From Nostoc sp. C052 (GTDB lineage Bacteria > Cyanobacteriota > Cyanobacteriia > Cyanobacteriales > Nostocaceae), in the NCBI RefSeq assembly GCF_013393905.1, contig NZ_CP040272.1, positions 4,274,001 to 4,338,000 of the forward strand: DNA of 64,000 bases, written 5' to 3'. Of this stretch, positions 8,128 through 17,403 are shown in pieces. The notes beneath the pieces were generated by a model. It was given only the letters and a program-made list of their open reading frames with translations, made no database searches and was not told the origin of the DNA. The stretch's first letter is position 1, and every line of letters starts with the position of its first letter. The position numbers and the translations under genes were made by a program.

Positions 8128-10878
8128 CTACCTAGAGAGTAACTGCGAATTTAATGCTTTAGTGATGCGATCGCCAGAAGCTTCTAAGTGGGCTAAGGTA
8201 TAAATATCAGGGCTTTCACCAATTTGTTTGAGTCTGACATCAATGGCTTTTTGCAGTTGGCGCAATTCATGCCAAGCCAATGTCCGCCCATCTTCAGGTG
8301 TATTGGTAGTACCCAGCATCATCTGGAGCAAAATATTTAGATATTCTCGTTGCAATGAACGGCGGATACTAGAAATTGGCTTTGGTTCTCCTGGGGTTAA
8401 AACTTCTGTCCAGATGCCTGTTTGTAGAGTGTCTAACAGTTCTGGAATAGAAAGAGCTTGCCCAGGCAGAGTTTTTAATTCTATATCTTGTAACCGATTT
8501 AGGCGATCGCTGTCTAATAGCGATCGCAATATCGAACTTTGGAAACTCAAAATGCGATCGTGAATTGGATAATCAAGGCGATTGTTAGGTACAGGACTAC
8601 CCCAATGTTCCCAGCGCGACGGTGCTAGTTGATTCAGCAATTGGGGTGAAAAGCTGAAAGCATTCTCAGCGAATACATACTCTTGTAATTTTGTCAACGC
8701 CTGACGTTGTTTTAAAAGTGAAACTGGTACAAATGTCCAAGCAGCATCATCATTAGTATGGAGACGCTGAAACGATTGTCCACCAATGTATTTAGAAAGT
8801 AAGGTGGCGTTCCGAAAATAATATTTAAGTACTCGATTGAATTTCAAACGTAGATTACTATAGCTTTCTCCTTTCAATAGATAACCCTTGTCAAGACGCT
8901 GCCACATAAAACGAGCATTATCCATTTGCCACTGCGAATAAACCAGCACATCACTACTCATATCCCAGACATTTGCCAAAGGATTGATGTCCCAGATATC
9001 CTCATCAGTTGCGTAAGATAATTCTGGTTGAGGTGACGCTAGTGCAATTTGATCTAAAAAACTTTTTTCTGATTCTGGAATAATCGCCTCAAGCGCTGCT
9101 GATGGGTTTCTTTTATAACCATACTCAATAGCCCATTCGTCATAAGGGCCAACAACTCCGGGGAAATAGTCACCTTGCTGTACTCCCTGCGGTGCTATAT
9201 TCACAGGTAGATAGTCCATCACCGAACCCACTAAACCTTTGGTGTGAGTAATTTCAGTATTATTTAATTCTTCAGGCGCTAACATGGTACTGCCATGAAA
9301 GTTGTGGCGCAAACCCAGAGTATGCCCGACTTCGTGAGCAATAATCGAACGCAAATATTGATGCACATACTCCTTCATTGTTTCACTACTGGGTGTAGCA
9401 TTTGGCAAAACTGACAACGCCAGCGCTCCTATAGCTGCTTGATTTGAAGACTCTACACTATAGCAGAACTCAGAGGAGAAAAGAGCCGGGGAAGATAATG
9501 CGGAGAATTTATCCAGGAATTTTTCCGCATCCCCGTGTCCTTCTGCCGTTTCTTGACATGGGTTTGTCCTTAATGATGAATTGACTTCCATCAATGCGTG
9601 ATATTCTTGCTGAACTAAGCGCACCATATTGGCATCTACGATGATATCTGCATCCAATATTTCCCCTGTGAATGGGTTGACGCGCATTGGCCCTCTAGCA
9701 AAACCTGCATCTAAAGAATTGAACCAGCGAATAGTGTTGTAATGTACATCGGCTGGTTTCCAATCAGCATCATCTGGCATTTGCTGCACTTGAATGGCAT
9801 TTTGAAATCCGGCTTTTTCAAATGCTTTGTTCCACATCAAAACGCCTTCACGAATCGCATCGCGGTACTCTAGGGGTACAGCATTTTCAATCCAATATAC
9901 AATTGGCTTTTTGGGTGGAGACAAAGGGGCATTTGGATCGGATGGTTCTAGATGCCAGCGATTGATGTAACGTACAAATGATTCGTGAGGATTCTTATTA
10001 GAGAAATCTTGGAAAGCAGTAATAAAATATCCCACTCTGTCATCGGCAAGTCTGGGAATATAACCATTGTTTTCTCTCAGTTGAGAAAAACTGTAGTGTA
10101 CCTTCAGAGTCAGTGCCCTGCTATCAGGTACGCTGACTAAATTCGATCCTTCTAGTGATGAAAAACCGTAAATCGAATCAATCTCTACGTTTTCTGGGAA
10201 GCTGTTAACATCACCAAAATAAGACTTGCGTGCATCTAAGCGGTAATCAGCCTGCAAAGAATATTTCAATAGGGGAGTTAATCCCGGAAAATCCTGCATT
10301 AGCAGTTCATTCAGTTCGATCAGAATGTTTTGATTTTTTGGATCAATAGTAGCTATTTGGAGTGAATAAAGAACGGAATCGCTAAATGAACGAGCAAGCG
10401 ATCGCTGTTCTGCTCTACTTTCTGTACGGAATTTAACATTTCGCACAACAAAATGCAATCTATTGTTTACTCGTTGGAAGTAGAAGATAAAATCTGAAAG
10501 AGGTAATCCACTATAAATCCCACTTTCCCCAACGCCAGATTCCAATGTCACTATCGCTAGATAGTCTTTATTTAGCTGCTCTGGTTTAAGTTCTAAGTAG
10601 ATTTTGCCTGAATCTTCACTACAATAAAGTGTGAAGAGTCCCTCTAGTTTATCAATCCTATTCACAATGCCATTAAATCGGCAAAAATCTTCCTTTTTAA
10701 TCTCAGTAAGATTATTGTCAGGACTCGCTAAGTTTTCAACTTCTGGGTGTGCATTTAGTTGCTGTACATCAGGATGAGAAATATTTGGAAGTTCGTTTGC
10801 TTCTGCGTAATCAGTTGATAGCAACAAGCCATAAATTAATACTATACAGATTGCTAATTTCGTTATCCAGTATTTCAT
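8128..10878 (-). CDS. Large secreted zinc-dependent metzincin-type metalloprotease
   Basis: About 916 residues from ATG 10878 (GGAAAG lies upstream; a GTG at 10893 would add five residues). A signal peptide or anchor occupies about residues 4-25 (WITKLAICIVLIYGLLLSTD, followed by YAEANE). The zinc site HEVGHTLGLRH (H515, E516, H519, H525) fits HExxHxxGxxH metzincins, followed by a Met-turn candidate VGSVMDYLP. N-terminal blocks GKIYLELKPEQLNKDYL and VESGVGESGIYSGLPLSDFI and the central YWIENAVPLEYRDAIREGVL are typical of the DUF5117-DUF4953 zinc-dependent metalloprotease family found in Bacteroidetes and cyanobacteria. It probably acts in the periplasm or outside the cell on proteins or peptides. 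It is convergent with the ETHE1 fusion gene, with a short GAGTAAT heptamer repeat between the two stops. Confidence 0.88.
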   Translation of the reverse strand: MKYWITKLAICIVLIYGLLLSTDYAEANELPNISHPDVQQLNAHPEVENLASPDNNLTEIKKEDFCRFNGIVNRIDKLEGLFTLYCSEDSGKIYLELKPEQLNKDYLAIVTLESGVGESGIYSGLPLSDFIFYFQRVNNRLHFVVRNVKFRTESRAEQRSLARSFSDSVLYSLQIATIDPKNQNILIELNELLMQDFPGLTPLLKYSLQADYRLDARKSYFGDVNSFPENVEIDSIYGFSSLEGSNLVSVPDSRALTLKVHYSFSQLRENNGYIPRLADDRVGYFITAFQDFSNKNPHESFVRYINRWHLEPSDPNAPLSPPKKPIVYWIENAVPLEYRDAIREGVLMWNKAFEKAGFQNAIQVQQMPDDADWKPADVHYNTIRWFNSLDAGFARGPMRVNPFTGEILDADIIVDANMVRLVQQEYHALMEVNSSLRTNPCQETAEGHGDAEKFLDKFSALSSPALFSSEFCYSVESSNQAAIGALALSVLPNATPSSETMKEYVHQYLRSIIAHEVGHTLGLRHNFHGSTMLAPEELNNTEITHTKGLVGSVMDYLPVNIAPQGVQQGDYFPGVVGPYDEWAIEYGYKRNPSAALEAIIPESEKSFLDQIALASPQPELSYATDEDIWDINPLANVWDMSSDVLVYSQWQMDNARFMWQRLDKGYLLKGESYSNLRLKFNRVLKYYFRNATLLSKYIGGQSFQRLHTNDDAAWTFVPVSLLKQRQALTKLQEYVFAENAFSFSPQLLNQLAPSRWEHWGSPVPNNRLDYPIHDRILSFQSSILRSLLDSDRLNRLQDIELKTLPGQALSIPELLDTLQTGIWTEVLTPGEPKPISSIRRSLQREYLNILLQMMLGTTNTPEDGRTLAWHELRQLQKAIDVRLKQIGESPDIYTLAHLEASGDRITKALNSQLLSR

Positions 10879-10893
10879 CCTTTGGCTTTCCAC

Positions 10894-12005
10894 CTGAAGC
10901 AGTTCTCGTGTTAAAGAAAAATGTCGAGTAGTTTTTCGTCTGTAAGCCCTTCCAATATCTAGGGATTACGATATAAACCCACTCATCAGATAAACAAGGC
11001 CTCTAGTACAGCAGAAATACAGCTACCATCTCAATTAACAGACAAGTCGATCGAGCAACTTGTTAAAGGTAGACAAAATTCCGTCACAGCGCACTAGCTA
11101 AAAGTCATGTGACTATTGATTGTTATTAGTAACTCTTTAGAAATTGTCCATTAAGCATCTATGTCTTAAGATAGACAAGTTTTACATCTAAAGATATATG
11201 TTTTTTTTACTTCTACCTGTATTAAAAACCAAATGTAGCATTAAAAATGTATTTGGTGCTACATTTGGCAGTTGAAGGAATCTCAAGCATGATTTATAAA
11301 CCAAGAGTAAGACTTCTGAGAAAGCTATTATTAAGCAGATAAATGCTTTTTTCGGATGAATTTTGGAGATTTATGCTAATCTCAACCGTTTTCTTGCATC
11401 CTCAATTATTCTCAATAGTCTTTAAAGCCTTATTCCAACAGAAAATCAGCATTTTTGCCTAGTTATCGTCCTTTCACCAGGTTGATGAAAATCGCTTGGA
11501 TTTGTTAGCCAGGATGGAATAGAGCAATCTCAATACTTTTCGGATAAACCCAATAATCTCTCTTTTGATCTGGGGAAAGGTTAAAGGGGAAGGGGTAAGG
11601 GTTTGAATTTACCTTTACCCCTTCCCCTTTCTCCCAAAACCCGAAAAGTATTGAGAGCAATCTAGTACAAGAAGGAAAAAGGAAAAAGAAAAAAGAAAGA
11701 ATGCTTATTTTGTAAGCTTTCTGACTATTTTAAATGGGTGGTTTATTTACGCCGTATTGTACTAGTCAACCACAAACCGATTTTGAGTGATTGGCTGTAG
11801 TTTTGTATAGTAGCAAAAGTATGTACACCAATTTCTCTCGCTTGGGTGATGTCAAAATCAAGCAATATATGAAAAAAGTTAACATACAGAAATCCTATGG
11901 TTTGATTTAGTTAATTTGTTCTCAGATGTTGGCATAGTCTCATCTAATATTTTTCATAACTGAGATATGCCTTTTGTTAGAAGGATAATCACTTTTTTAT
12001 AGTTA
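10894..12005. other. 1.1-kb gene-free region with nested inverted repeats
   Basis: I see no convincing coding frame or known RNA. The left half should carry the protease promoter. It holds a 12-bp inverted repeat CCAAATGTAGCA / TGCTACATTTGG (11229-11240, 11257-11268) and the larger nested inverted repeat listed separately at 11529-11655. The right part (11660-12005) is AT-rich with A/G-rich stretches and no clear motif. Confidence 0.5.
11529..11655. repeat. Nested long inverted repeat
   Basis: Outer arms CTCAATACTTTTCGG (11529-11543) and its exact complement (11641-11655) enclose a purine/pyrimidine inverted repeat: AAAGGGGAAGGGGTAAGG around 11583-11600 and CCTTTACCCCTTCCCCTTT around 11612-11630. 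Together they could fold into a long two-part hairpin. The GGGGAAGGGG-type element also recurs near 15320 and 23080, so the inner part is a dispersed repeat. Confidence 0.55.
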
Positions 12006-12041
12006 ATGTTTATTTGTACTTCAAAAAACAAGCTAATTGGC

Positions 12042-12437
12042 ATGACAAATTTGATTTCTCGGACGATTAGTCACATCAGTTCCCTGCTTAAAGGACTTCA
12101 GATAAAAAGTTTGTTGACTGTTGTCCTAGCTGGTTTTCTAATGCTGACAACGAATGTTGGTTATGGGCATAACGACAAAGCCTTAGGTGAAAGAGTTCGC
12201 GAACAGTTACAGCAAGATGATTCTCAAAGACCAAAAACAATAGGCGAGTGGAATAAAGAAGCTCGTGAAACGGAAGGTTCTCCTGGAAAACGACTTCAAA
12301 AAATTGGTGAAGAATCAGCAGAAGCCTTTAAACAATTCGGATCTGGGTATGTAGAAGGCGCTCAAAAAACTGCTAGTGATGTAGGGGAAAGTGCGGCGCA
12401 GACAGGCAAAAATATCTCTAATCAAGTTGGACGCTAA
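12042..12437 (+). CDS. Small secreted, LEA-like hydrophilic protein
   Basis: 131 residues from ATG 12042; an in-frame ATG at 12006 would prepend 12 residues and spoil the signal-peptide shape, so the shorter start is preferred. A signal peptide with hydrophobic core LLTVVLAGFLMLTT is followed by a hydrophilic, charged chain (ALGERVREQLQQDDSQRP). The C-terminal repeats of AEAFKQFGSGYVEGAQKTAS and DVGESAAQTGKNISNQVG resemble the 11-residue amphipathic helices of LEA and YtxH-like proteins. Related small cyanobacterial proteins are annotated as low-temperature- or stress-induced. A periplasmic stress-protective role is inference only. It is a single gene with no visible operon partner. Confidence 0.6.
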   Translation: MTNLISRTISHISSLLKGLQIKSLLTVVLAGFLMLTTNVGYGHNDKALGERVREQLQQDDSQRPKTIGEWNKEARETEGSPGKRLQKIGEESAEAFKQFGSGYVEGAQKTASDVGESAAQTGKNISNQVGR

Positions 12438-13085
12438 ATAGCGTTAAGCTGTTGTGATTTATAGTTTGCACATTGAGGCAGCAGGCGAGCAGTTCTTGCT
12501 GGGAGCAAGGGAGAGGATTTACAGGTTTTGCCTAATCATACTTGTGATGCAATTTGCAGACGCGACAGCTTACTACACTTTATTGGTAGCTAGTAGGCTA
12601 GGTGTCAACTGAAGCTAAAAGCCAGTCTAGACAACCTTTTAGACATATATCTCGTTTTCAGCCTCTAGCTGGAAACGAGGTTTGTCATTGGGAGCGGAGC
12701 GCAGCAATCCCAAAGCTTTGCGATCGCAACTCTTGGAGATGCTACGCATCGCAAGATCCCCGTAGGGGTAGATTCCACTTCGTTGCATATCCTGCTAAGG
12801 CTTACGCCAACGCAATGACATATCGTCAGTAATTTAACGAATATGCAAAGGTGAGATGCTTCCATCAACTACTGCTACAATAAGCGTCTGAGTTGGTATC
12901 ATCCCAAGCCAGCTAATTAATTTTTGACAATACTCAGTCCTGAGTGCTGTTAATGGTAGCGAGGCATTTAGCCCGTGCTGAGTAAGTAAAAAACTACTCA
13001 GCACTTATGTACTTGGTACAAGCCCCGCCCCTTGTGGGTGGTCTTTTAACTCAGTACTCTTCATTTAATATACTTAGGGGGTTGT
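12438..13085. other. Repeat-rich intergenic region
   Basis: No gene is supported. It includes an imperfect hairpin CTCGTTTTC...GAAACGAG (about 12651-12679), an inverted pair TGTCATTG / CAATGACA (12684-12691 with 12813-12820) enclosing GC-rich small palindromes (GGAGCGGAGCGC, CCCCGTAGGGG) and a HIP1 site. These are mosaic dispersed repeats. The last bases, AGGGGG at 13076-13081, form the ribosome binding site of the next gene. Confidence 0.5.
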
Positions 13086-13526
13086 TTGGAAAAGCGTCCA
13101 TTGGGGTTAGTGGCAATTGTTCTTTACAAATCATTTGCCGCCTTGCTGCTTATGGTTACTTCGATCGCTTTATTATTGACATTAAAAAATTATCAAACTC
13201 TAGAGGCATTTTCAGAAGACTATGTTTTAGAAGGTAAATCGATAATTATTGATTGGCTTTTAAGGAAAGTTATTAACTTAAATCCTAGAACTCTGGCATT
13301 TAGTGGTATTGGAACAGGAATCTATGCTATTGTTACGGCTATTGAAGCAGTTGGTTTATGGTACGAAAAGCGTTGGGCACACGTATTGGTATTAGTGCTT
13401 GTCGGTATCAGTATTCCACCAGAGATTTATGAATTGATTCGGGGAATATCTCTGATAAAAGTATTTGTTTTTGTCTTGAATTTAGCTGTATTTGGTTATT
13501 TACTCCGAAATTTTCCTAAACATTAA
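13086..13526 (+). CDS. DUF2127 family integral membrane protein
   Basis: 146 residues from a TTG start supported by the strong Shine-Dalgarno AGGGGG five bases upstream; no in-frame ATG occurs before the first membrane helix. It begins EKRPLGLVAIVLYKSFAALL, the classical opening of DUF2127 proteins. Four hydrophobic segments are visible: about residues 8-32, 72-92 (GIGTGIYAIVTAIEAVGLWY), 96-112 and 122-140, with the conserved WYEKRWAHVLVL and PPEIYELIRG between helices. It is an inner membrane protein of unknown function. It stands alone before the acyltransferase gene, 170 bases downstream. Confidence 0.8.
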   Translation: MEKRPLGLVAIVLYKSFAALLLMVTSIALLLTLKNYQTLEAFSEDYVLEGKSIIIDWLLRKVINLNPRTLAFSGIGTGIYAIVTAIEAVGLWYEKRWAHVLVLVLVGISIPPEIYELIRGISLIKVFVFVLNLAVFGYLLRNFPKH

Positions 13527-13696
13527 AATTAATTTTTGATTCACCTTTAGGGTTTATTTTGGAGAGTTCAAGAGGGCTGAGTAAGCAAAATAGCGAGATA
13601 TGGGGATTGAAATGATTGACGACAAGAGGCTACCGGTTTACGCAAAACCAAGACCCCACGTTGTACAATCGCTAGAAATACAATCGGGAGAGCGAC

Positions 13697-15103
13697 TTGC
13701 CTAGATCGATTCAGTGTACTCAACCACCACTAAAATTTATTCCCCAACGGTTGAACCCGCTGGTACTCCAAATTGTTAGGTGGTTATTGCCGATCGCACT
13801 ACGGTTTCGTACTCGCCCTTGGCTACCGGCTGGGATTGTCAAAATTGAAGCCAAGAATGTTGAGGTATTAGCTGAACTTTATCAACAATTCCAGGCTGGA
13901 AAAATTCGCCTTTTGTTGGCATTTCGCCACCCAGAGGTGGAAGATCCCCTCTGTATGTTGTATTTGCTTTCTCGGATTGTGCCAAAAGTTGCTCGTCAAA
14001 AAGGGATTACATTACCATCCCTAGTTCACAGCTATTTTCTTTATGATCGCGGTATGACAGTTTGGGCGGGAAAGTGGCTAGGTTGGCTGTTCTCTCAGTT
14101 GGGAGGTGTGCCGGTTCGTCGTGGTAGACGACTAGATCGGCAAGCAATCCAAACTGCACGGGAGTTGTTTGCTAATGGCGAACTACCGATCGCAGTAGCA
14201 CCAGAAGGCGGTACTAATGGTCATAGTGGTATTGTTAGCCCCTTAGAACCTGGTGTTGCTCAAATGGGGTTCTGGTGTGTAGAAGACTTACAAAAAGCCA
14301 ACCGGACTGAGACTGTGATCGTTGTGCCGATCGCTATCCAATATAGTTACGTTGAGCCACCTTGGTCTAAACTAGATTGGCTATTGAGTAAGTTAGAAGC
14401 TGATAGCGGCTTGAAAGTTTTGGAAATTGATTCGGGTAATCGCGAAGAGATTTACTATCAACGCCTCTATAGATTGGCTGAATATCTGATTACCGAGATG
14501 GAAGAATTTTATCGTCGCTTTTATCATCAAGACATCCCCAAAACCATCTCAATGGATGAATCTGCTAATACTAATCAGATATTAATTGCCCGACTCCATC
14601 ATTTACTAGATAAGGCTTTACAAGTTACCGAGCAATATTTTGAAGTTCCAGGACAGGGTAATTTTATTGACCGCTGTCGCCGCTTAGAAGAGGCTGGCTG
14701 GAGTTACATTTACCGAGAAGATTTGCCAGATATCAATGCTTTAGCACCCTTCAAACGCGGTTTAGCAGACTGGATTGCCGAGGAAGCAGACTTGCGAATG
14801 CGACACATGCGGATAGTGGAAAGTTTTGTTGCAGTCACAGCTACTTATATTCAGGATAAACCAACGGCAGAACGGTTTGCAGAAACAGCTTTGCTTGTAT
14901 TCGATATGCTTTCTAGAATTCAAGATACAACACTTCCAGGACGACCTCGATTAGGTCTGCGACAGGCACAAATCACCGTGGGGGAGCCAATTTCAGTTAC
15001 AGAACGCTTTCGGAATTGTCAGGGCGATCGCCTGGCGGCTAAACAAGCTGTGAGCGATTTGACAAAAAATTTGCAAATCGCTTTAGAGAAGATGATTAGT
15101 TGA
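13697..15103 (+). CDS. PlsC-type 1-acyl-sn-glycerol-3-phosphate acyltransferase family protein
   Basis: 468 residues from a TTG start at 13697, preceded by GGGAGAGCGAC; no ATG offers a better start. The acyltransferase core is in the N-terminal half: LLAFRHPEVEDPLCMLY with the HX4D catalytic pair (H78, D83), GGVPVRRGRRLDRQAI, and the glycerol-phosphate-binding block IAVAPEGGTNGHSG near residue 165. The C-terminal 250 residues are unusually long for PlsC (about 200-250 residues is common) and mostly helical (LIARLHHLLDKALQVTEQYF, AERFAETALLVFDMLSRIQD); similar extended forms are known in cyanobacteria. It probably acts at the membrane on lysophospholipid or lysoglycolipid. The last 19 bases of the gene are duplicated directly after the stop. 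Confidence 0.82.
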   Translation: MPRSIQCTQPPLKFIPQRLNPLVLQIVRWLLPIALRFRTRPWLPAGIVKIEAKNVEVLAELYQQFQAGKIRLLLAFRHPEVEDPLCMLYLLSRIVPKVARQKGITLPSLVHSYFLYDRGMTVWAGKWLGWLFSQLGGVPVRRGRRLDRQAIQTARELFANGELPIAVAPEGGTNGHSGIVSPLEPGVAQMGFWCVEDLQKANRTETVIVVPIAIQYSYVEPPWSKLDWLLSKLEADSGLKVLEIDSGNREEIYYQRLYRLAEYLITEMEEFYRRFYHQDIPKTISMDESANTNQILIARLHHLLDKALQVTEQYFEVPGQGNFIDRCRRLEEAGWSYIYREDLPDINALAPFKRGLADWIAEEADLRMRHMRIVESFVAVTATYIQDKPTAERFAETALLVFDMLSRIQDTTLPGRPRLGLRQAQITVGEPISVTERFRNCQGDRLAAKQAVSDLTKNLQIALEKMIS

Positions 15104-15125
15104 AGAGAGAAGATGATTAGTTGAA
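15086..15125 (+). repeat. 21-bp tandem duplication across the acyltransferase stop codon
   Basis: GAGAAGATGATTAGTTGAA occurs at 15086-15104 and again at 15107-15125 with two bases between. The first copy contains the stop TGA (15101-15103). This is a small slippage-type duplication that leaves the protein unchanged. Confidence 0.8.
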
Positions 15126-15576
15126 GAATTCAGAACTCAGAATCAAAATGCTCGTGAACGAACAAAGCGAAAGAAAGAAAAAATTGTCGGTTGGGTTACG
15201 CAAAGCCTCCACCCAACCTCCTTTAAATACCTACCCTTGAAAGCGCAGCCTTCCCCTCTGCCCAATACTTATCGGGTTTTGCATTTTTAACTCGGAATCG
15301 GGTTTGGGGTAAAGGTTTTTTCTTTCCCTTTTCCCTTTCCCCCTTTCCCCTTAACCAAGAAGTATTGCCACTCTGCCTCTTTTCAATGCCCAATGCCCAA
15401 TCCCCAATTTTTCGATCGCTAGCTTCTTGAACACCGCCTAATATACATTGGTCTGATAGGAATACCGGAGTTTTTTAAAACTTCTTGCTTACTTAAGTAG
15501 AATATGTGATACTCTAAAGCTAGAAATAAAGCACGGTATTTCTATAGGCTTACCGTAGTTTATAAGGACAGGATTC
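15104..15576. other. Intergenic region upstream of ssuD
   Basis: No gene is seen. The left part holds pyrimidine-rich dispersed repeats (CCCTTTTCCCTTTCCCCC near 15326; CAATGCCCAATGCCCAATCC near 15383). The right part is AT-rich and should contain the promoter of the sulfonate operon. An inverted pair ACGGTA / TACCGT (15533-15538, 15551-15556) overlaps the shared sulfur element. Confidence 0.5.
15542..15565 (+). promoter_or_regulatory. Putative sulfur-regulon operator upstream of ssuD
   Basis: The 24 bases containing TTACCGTAGTTTATAA match related stretches before tauD (20523-20546) and the nitroreductase gene (35185-35208) at 18 of 24 positions compared with the tauD copy. It ends 11 bases before the ssuD ATG, next to the Shine-Dalgarno AAGGA, so it may be a repressor-type site or lie over the start of transcription. 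The binding protein is unknown; a CysB/CmbR-like LysR regulator is a guess. Confidence 0.45.
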
Positions 15577-16737
15577 ATGCAGCTACTATGGTTCATCCCA
15601 ACCCACGGCGACGGACGTTACCTTGGAACGGCTACAGGTGGGCGGGCAGTAAGCTTTCCCTATCTGCGGCAGATAGCCCAAGCGGTGGATGACCTTGGTT
15701 ATACAGGGGCATTGCTGCCTACTGGTCGTTCTTGCGAAGATGCTTGGATTATGGCGTCAACGCTGGTATCACTAACGCGACGGATGCGTTTTTTGGTGGC
15801 GATTCGTCCTGGCTTGGTATCGCCTGGAGTGGCAGCGCGGATGGCAGCGACTTTCGATCGCGTTTCTGAAGGACGCTTGCTGATAAATGTCGTGACAGGG
15901 GGCGATCCCGTGGAATTAGCGGGAGATGGCTTGCATTTAGATCACGATCAGCGCTATGAATTAACAGATGAATTTTTGACAGTATGGCGAGCGATCGCGA
16001 GTGGTGAACAAGCTAATTTCCAAGGTGAATATTTTAACATTCAGGATGGGAAACTATTGTTTCCAGCTGTTCAGAAGCCGCATCCGCCCTTGTGGTTTGG
16101 CGGTTCCTCTCCTGTTGCTCAAAAAATTGCTGCTAAACATGTAGATGTTTATCTAACTTGGGGCGAACCACCGGCACAAGTAGCCGAGAAAATTGCATCA
16201 GTTCGCAGACTTGCTTTATCAGAAGGCCGGACTTTGCGGTTTGGGATTCGCCTACATGTGATTGTGCGTGAAACCACAAGTGAAGCTTGGGATGCGGCGA
16301 ATCAATTGATTAAGTATGTCGATGACGAAGCGATCGCTAAAGCTCAAAAAGCTTATGCGCGGATGGATTCAGTTGGACAACAGCGAATGACTCAACTCCA
16401 CCACGGTAATCGTGAGGCATTAGAAATCAGTCCAAATCTATGGGCGGGAGTCGGTTTAGTACGGGGTGGTGCGGGAACAGCCTTAGTCGGCGATCCCCAA
16501 ACTGTAGCAGCCAGAATATTGGAATATGCTGCTTTGGGTGTTGAGTCCTTTATCTTCTCTGGCTATCCCCACCTAGAAGAAGCTTATCGAGTTGCAGAAC
16601 TGCTATTTCCCCACCTGCCATTAGAGAATCTGCCAACAGTGGAGAAGCAACATGTCTTAAGTCCATTTGGCGAAATTGTGGCGAATGAAGATTTCCCTAA
16701 GCAAAAGCCTCAAGAAAGAGCAACGTCCATATCCTAG
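15577..16737 (+). CDS. ssuD: FMNH2-dependent alkanesulfonate monooxygenase SsuD
   Basis: 386 residues, the usual SsuD length (about 380), matching end to end: LLWFIPTHGDGRYLGT at the start, the YTGALLPTGRSCEDAW segment with the family Cys, RFLVAIRPGLVSPGVAARM, DRVSEGRLLINVVTGGDPVE, HPPLWFGGSSPVA and NLWAGVGLVRGGAGTALVGD. It is a TIM-barrel, luciferase-like flavin monooxygenase that uses reduced FMN and O2 to release sulfite from alkanesulfonates. It leads an operon with a carbonic-anhydrase-like gene (27 bases later) and the FMN reductase ssuE, which supplies FMNH2. No sulfonate ABC transporter is seen in the window. Expression is likely to be sulfur-controlled through the element just upstream. 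Confidence 0.93.
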   Translation: MQLLWFIPTHGDGRYLGTATGGRAVSFPYLRQIAQAVDDLGYTGALLPTGRSCEDAWIMASTLVSLTRRMRFLVAIRPGLVSPGVAARMAATFDRVSEGRLLINVVTGGDPVELAGDGLHLDHDQRYELTDEFLTVWRAIASGEQANFQGEYFNIQDGKLLFPAVQKPHPPLWFGGSSPVAQKIAAKHVDVYLTWGEPPAQVAEKIASVRRLALSEGRTLRFGIRLHVIVRETTSEAWDAANQLIKYVDDEAIAKAQKAYARMDSVGQQRMTQLHHGNREALEISPNLWAGVGLVRGGAGTALVGDPQTVAARILEYAALGVESFIFSGYPHLEEAYRVAELLFPHLPLENLPTVEKQHVLSPFGEIVANEDFPKQKPQERATSIS

Positions 16738-16764
16738 TAAATAAGAACTAGGAAATTACCAATC

Positions 16765-17403
16765 ATGCTGCACCAACAAATTGACCAAAAAATTTCAGAA
16801 AAAGAAGCTTGGGCATTGCGTCGTCAGTTGGGAATACCTAACAACAAACGCTTGTGGGTGCTAGCGTGCATGGATGAACGTTTACCTGTGGAGAAAGCAT
16901 TAGGAATTGGTGAAGGAGATGCTCATATTTTCCGTAATGCTGGGGGGTTAGTTACAGATGATGCGATTCGGTCAGCGATGTTAACTACGCAGTTTTTTGG
17001 CACAAAAGAAATCATCGTCATTAATCATACCGAATGTGGCATGATGACAGCATCAGGAGACTTTCTCAGTGAGGTATTGCAAAATCAAGGTATTGACGTG
17101 GATCAAGTTACTATCGATCCTGCTTTGCCAGAATTGAAGCTACCAAAAGGTGTTTTTTCCAAATGGATCAAAACGTTTACCGATGTAGATGAAATCTGCA
17201 CACAGCAGGTGGAGTTACTGCGTAATTCTCCTTTAATTCCCCAGGATGTAGTTATTCATGGCTACATTTGGGAAGTTGAGAATATGAGTTTGCGCCGTCC
17301 CTACAAACGTCTGAGTGAGAAAGTCAACACAGCATCAGCTATGCAGACCAAAACCACAAAACATACTCAACCCGTTTTAGAAATTGGGAGTTTAATTGAA
17401 TGA
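16765..17403 (+). CDS. Beta-carbonic anhydrase-like protein in the sulfonate operon (possible COS/CS2 hydrolase)
   Basis: 212 residues of the beta-carbonic anhydrase fold. Zinc-site motifs are LACMDERL (Cys, Asp, Arg dyad) and INHTECGM (His, Cys), with HIFRNAGGLVTDDAIRS between them, so all canonical ligands are present. It is shorter than housekeeping cyanobacterial beta-CAs and belongs to the compact type (YbcF or CynT-unlike) that includes carbonyl sulfide and carbon disulfide hydrolases. It sits between ssuD and ssuE: 27 bases after ssuD, and its stop overlaps the ssuE start (ATGA at 17400). This argues for a sulfur-related hydrolase (inference). The last 30 residues, starting about SEKVNTASAMQTKTT, look like a flexible tail. 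Confidence 0.85.
   Translation: MLHQQIDQKISEKEAWALRRQLGIPNNKRLWVLACMDERLPVEKALGIGEGDAHIFRNAGGLVTDDAIRSAMLTTQFFGTKEIIVINHTECGMMTASGDFLSEVLQNQGIDVDQVTIDPALPELKLPKGVFSKWIKTFTDVDEICTQQVELLRNSPLIPQDVVIHGYIWEVENMSLRRPYKRLSEKVNTASAMQTKTTKHTQPVLEIGSLIE

Noticed and set aside
12602..12832. 76-codon open frame
   Set aside because: It lies entirely in palindromic dispersed repeats; similar frames occur by chance wherever these repeats sit.
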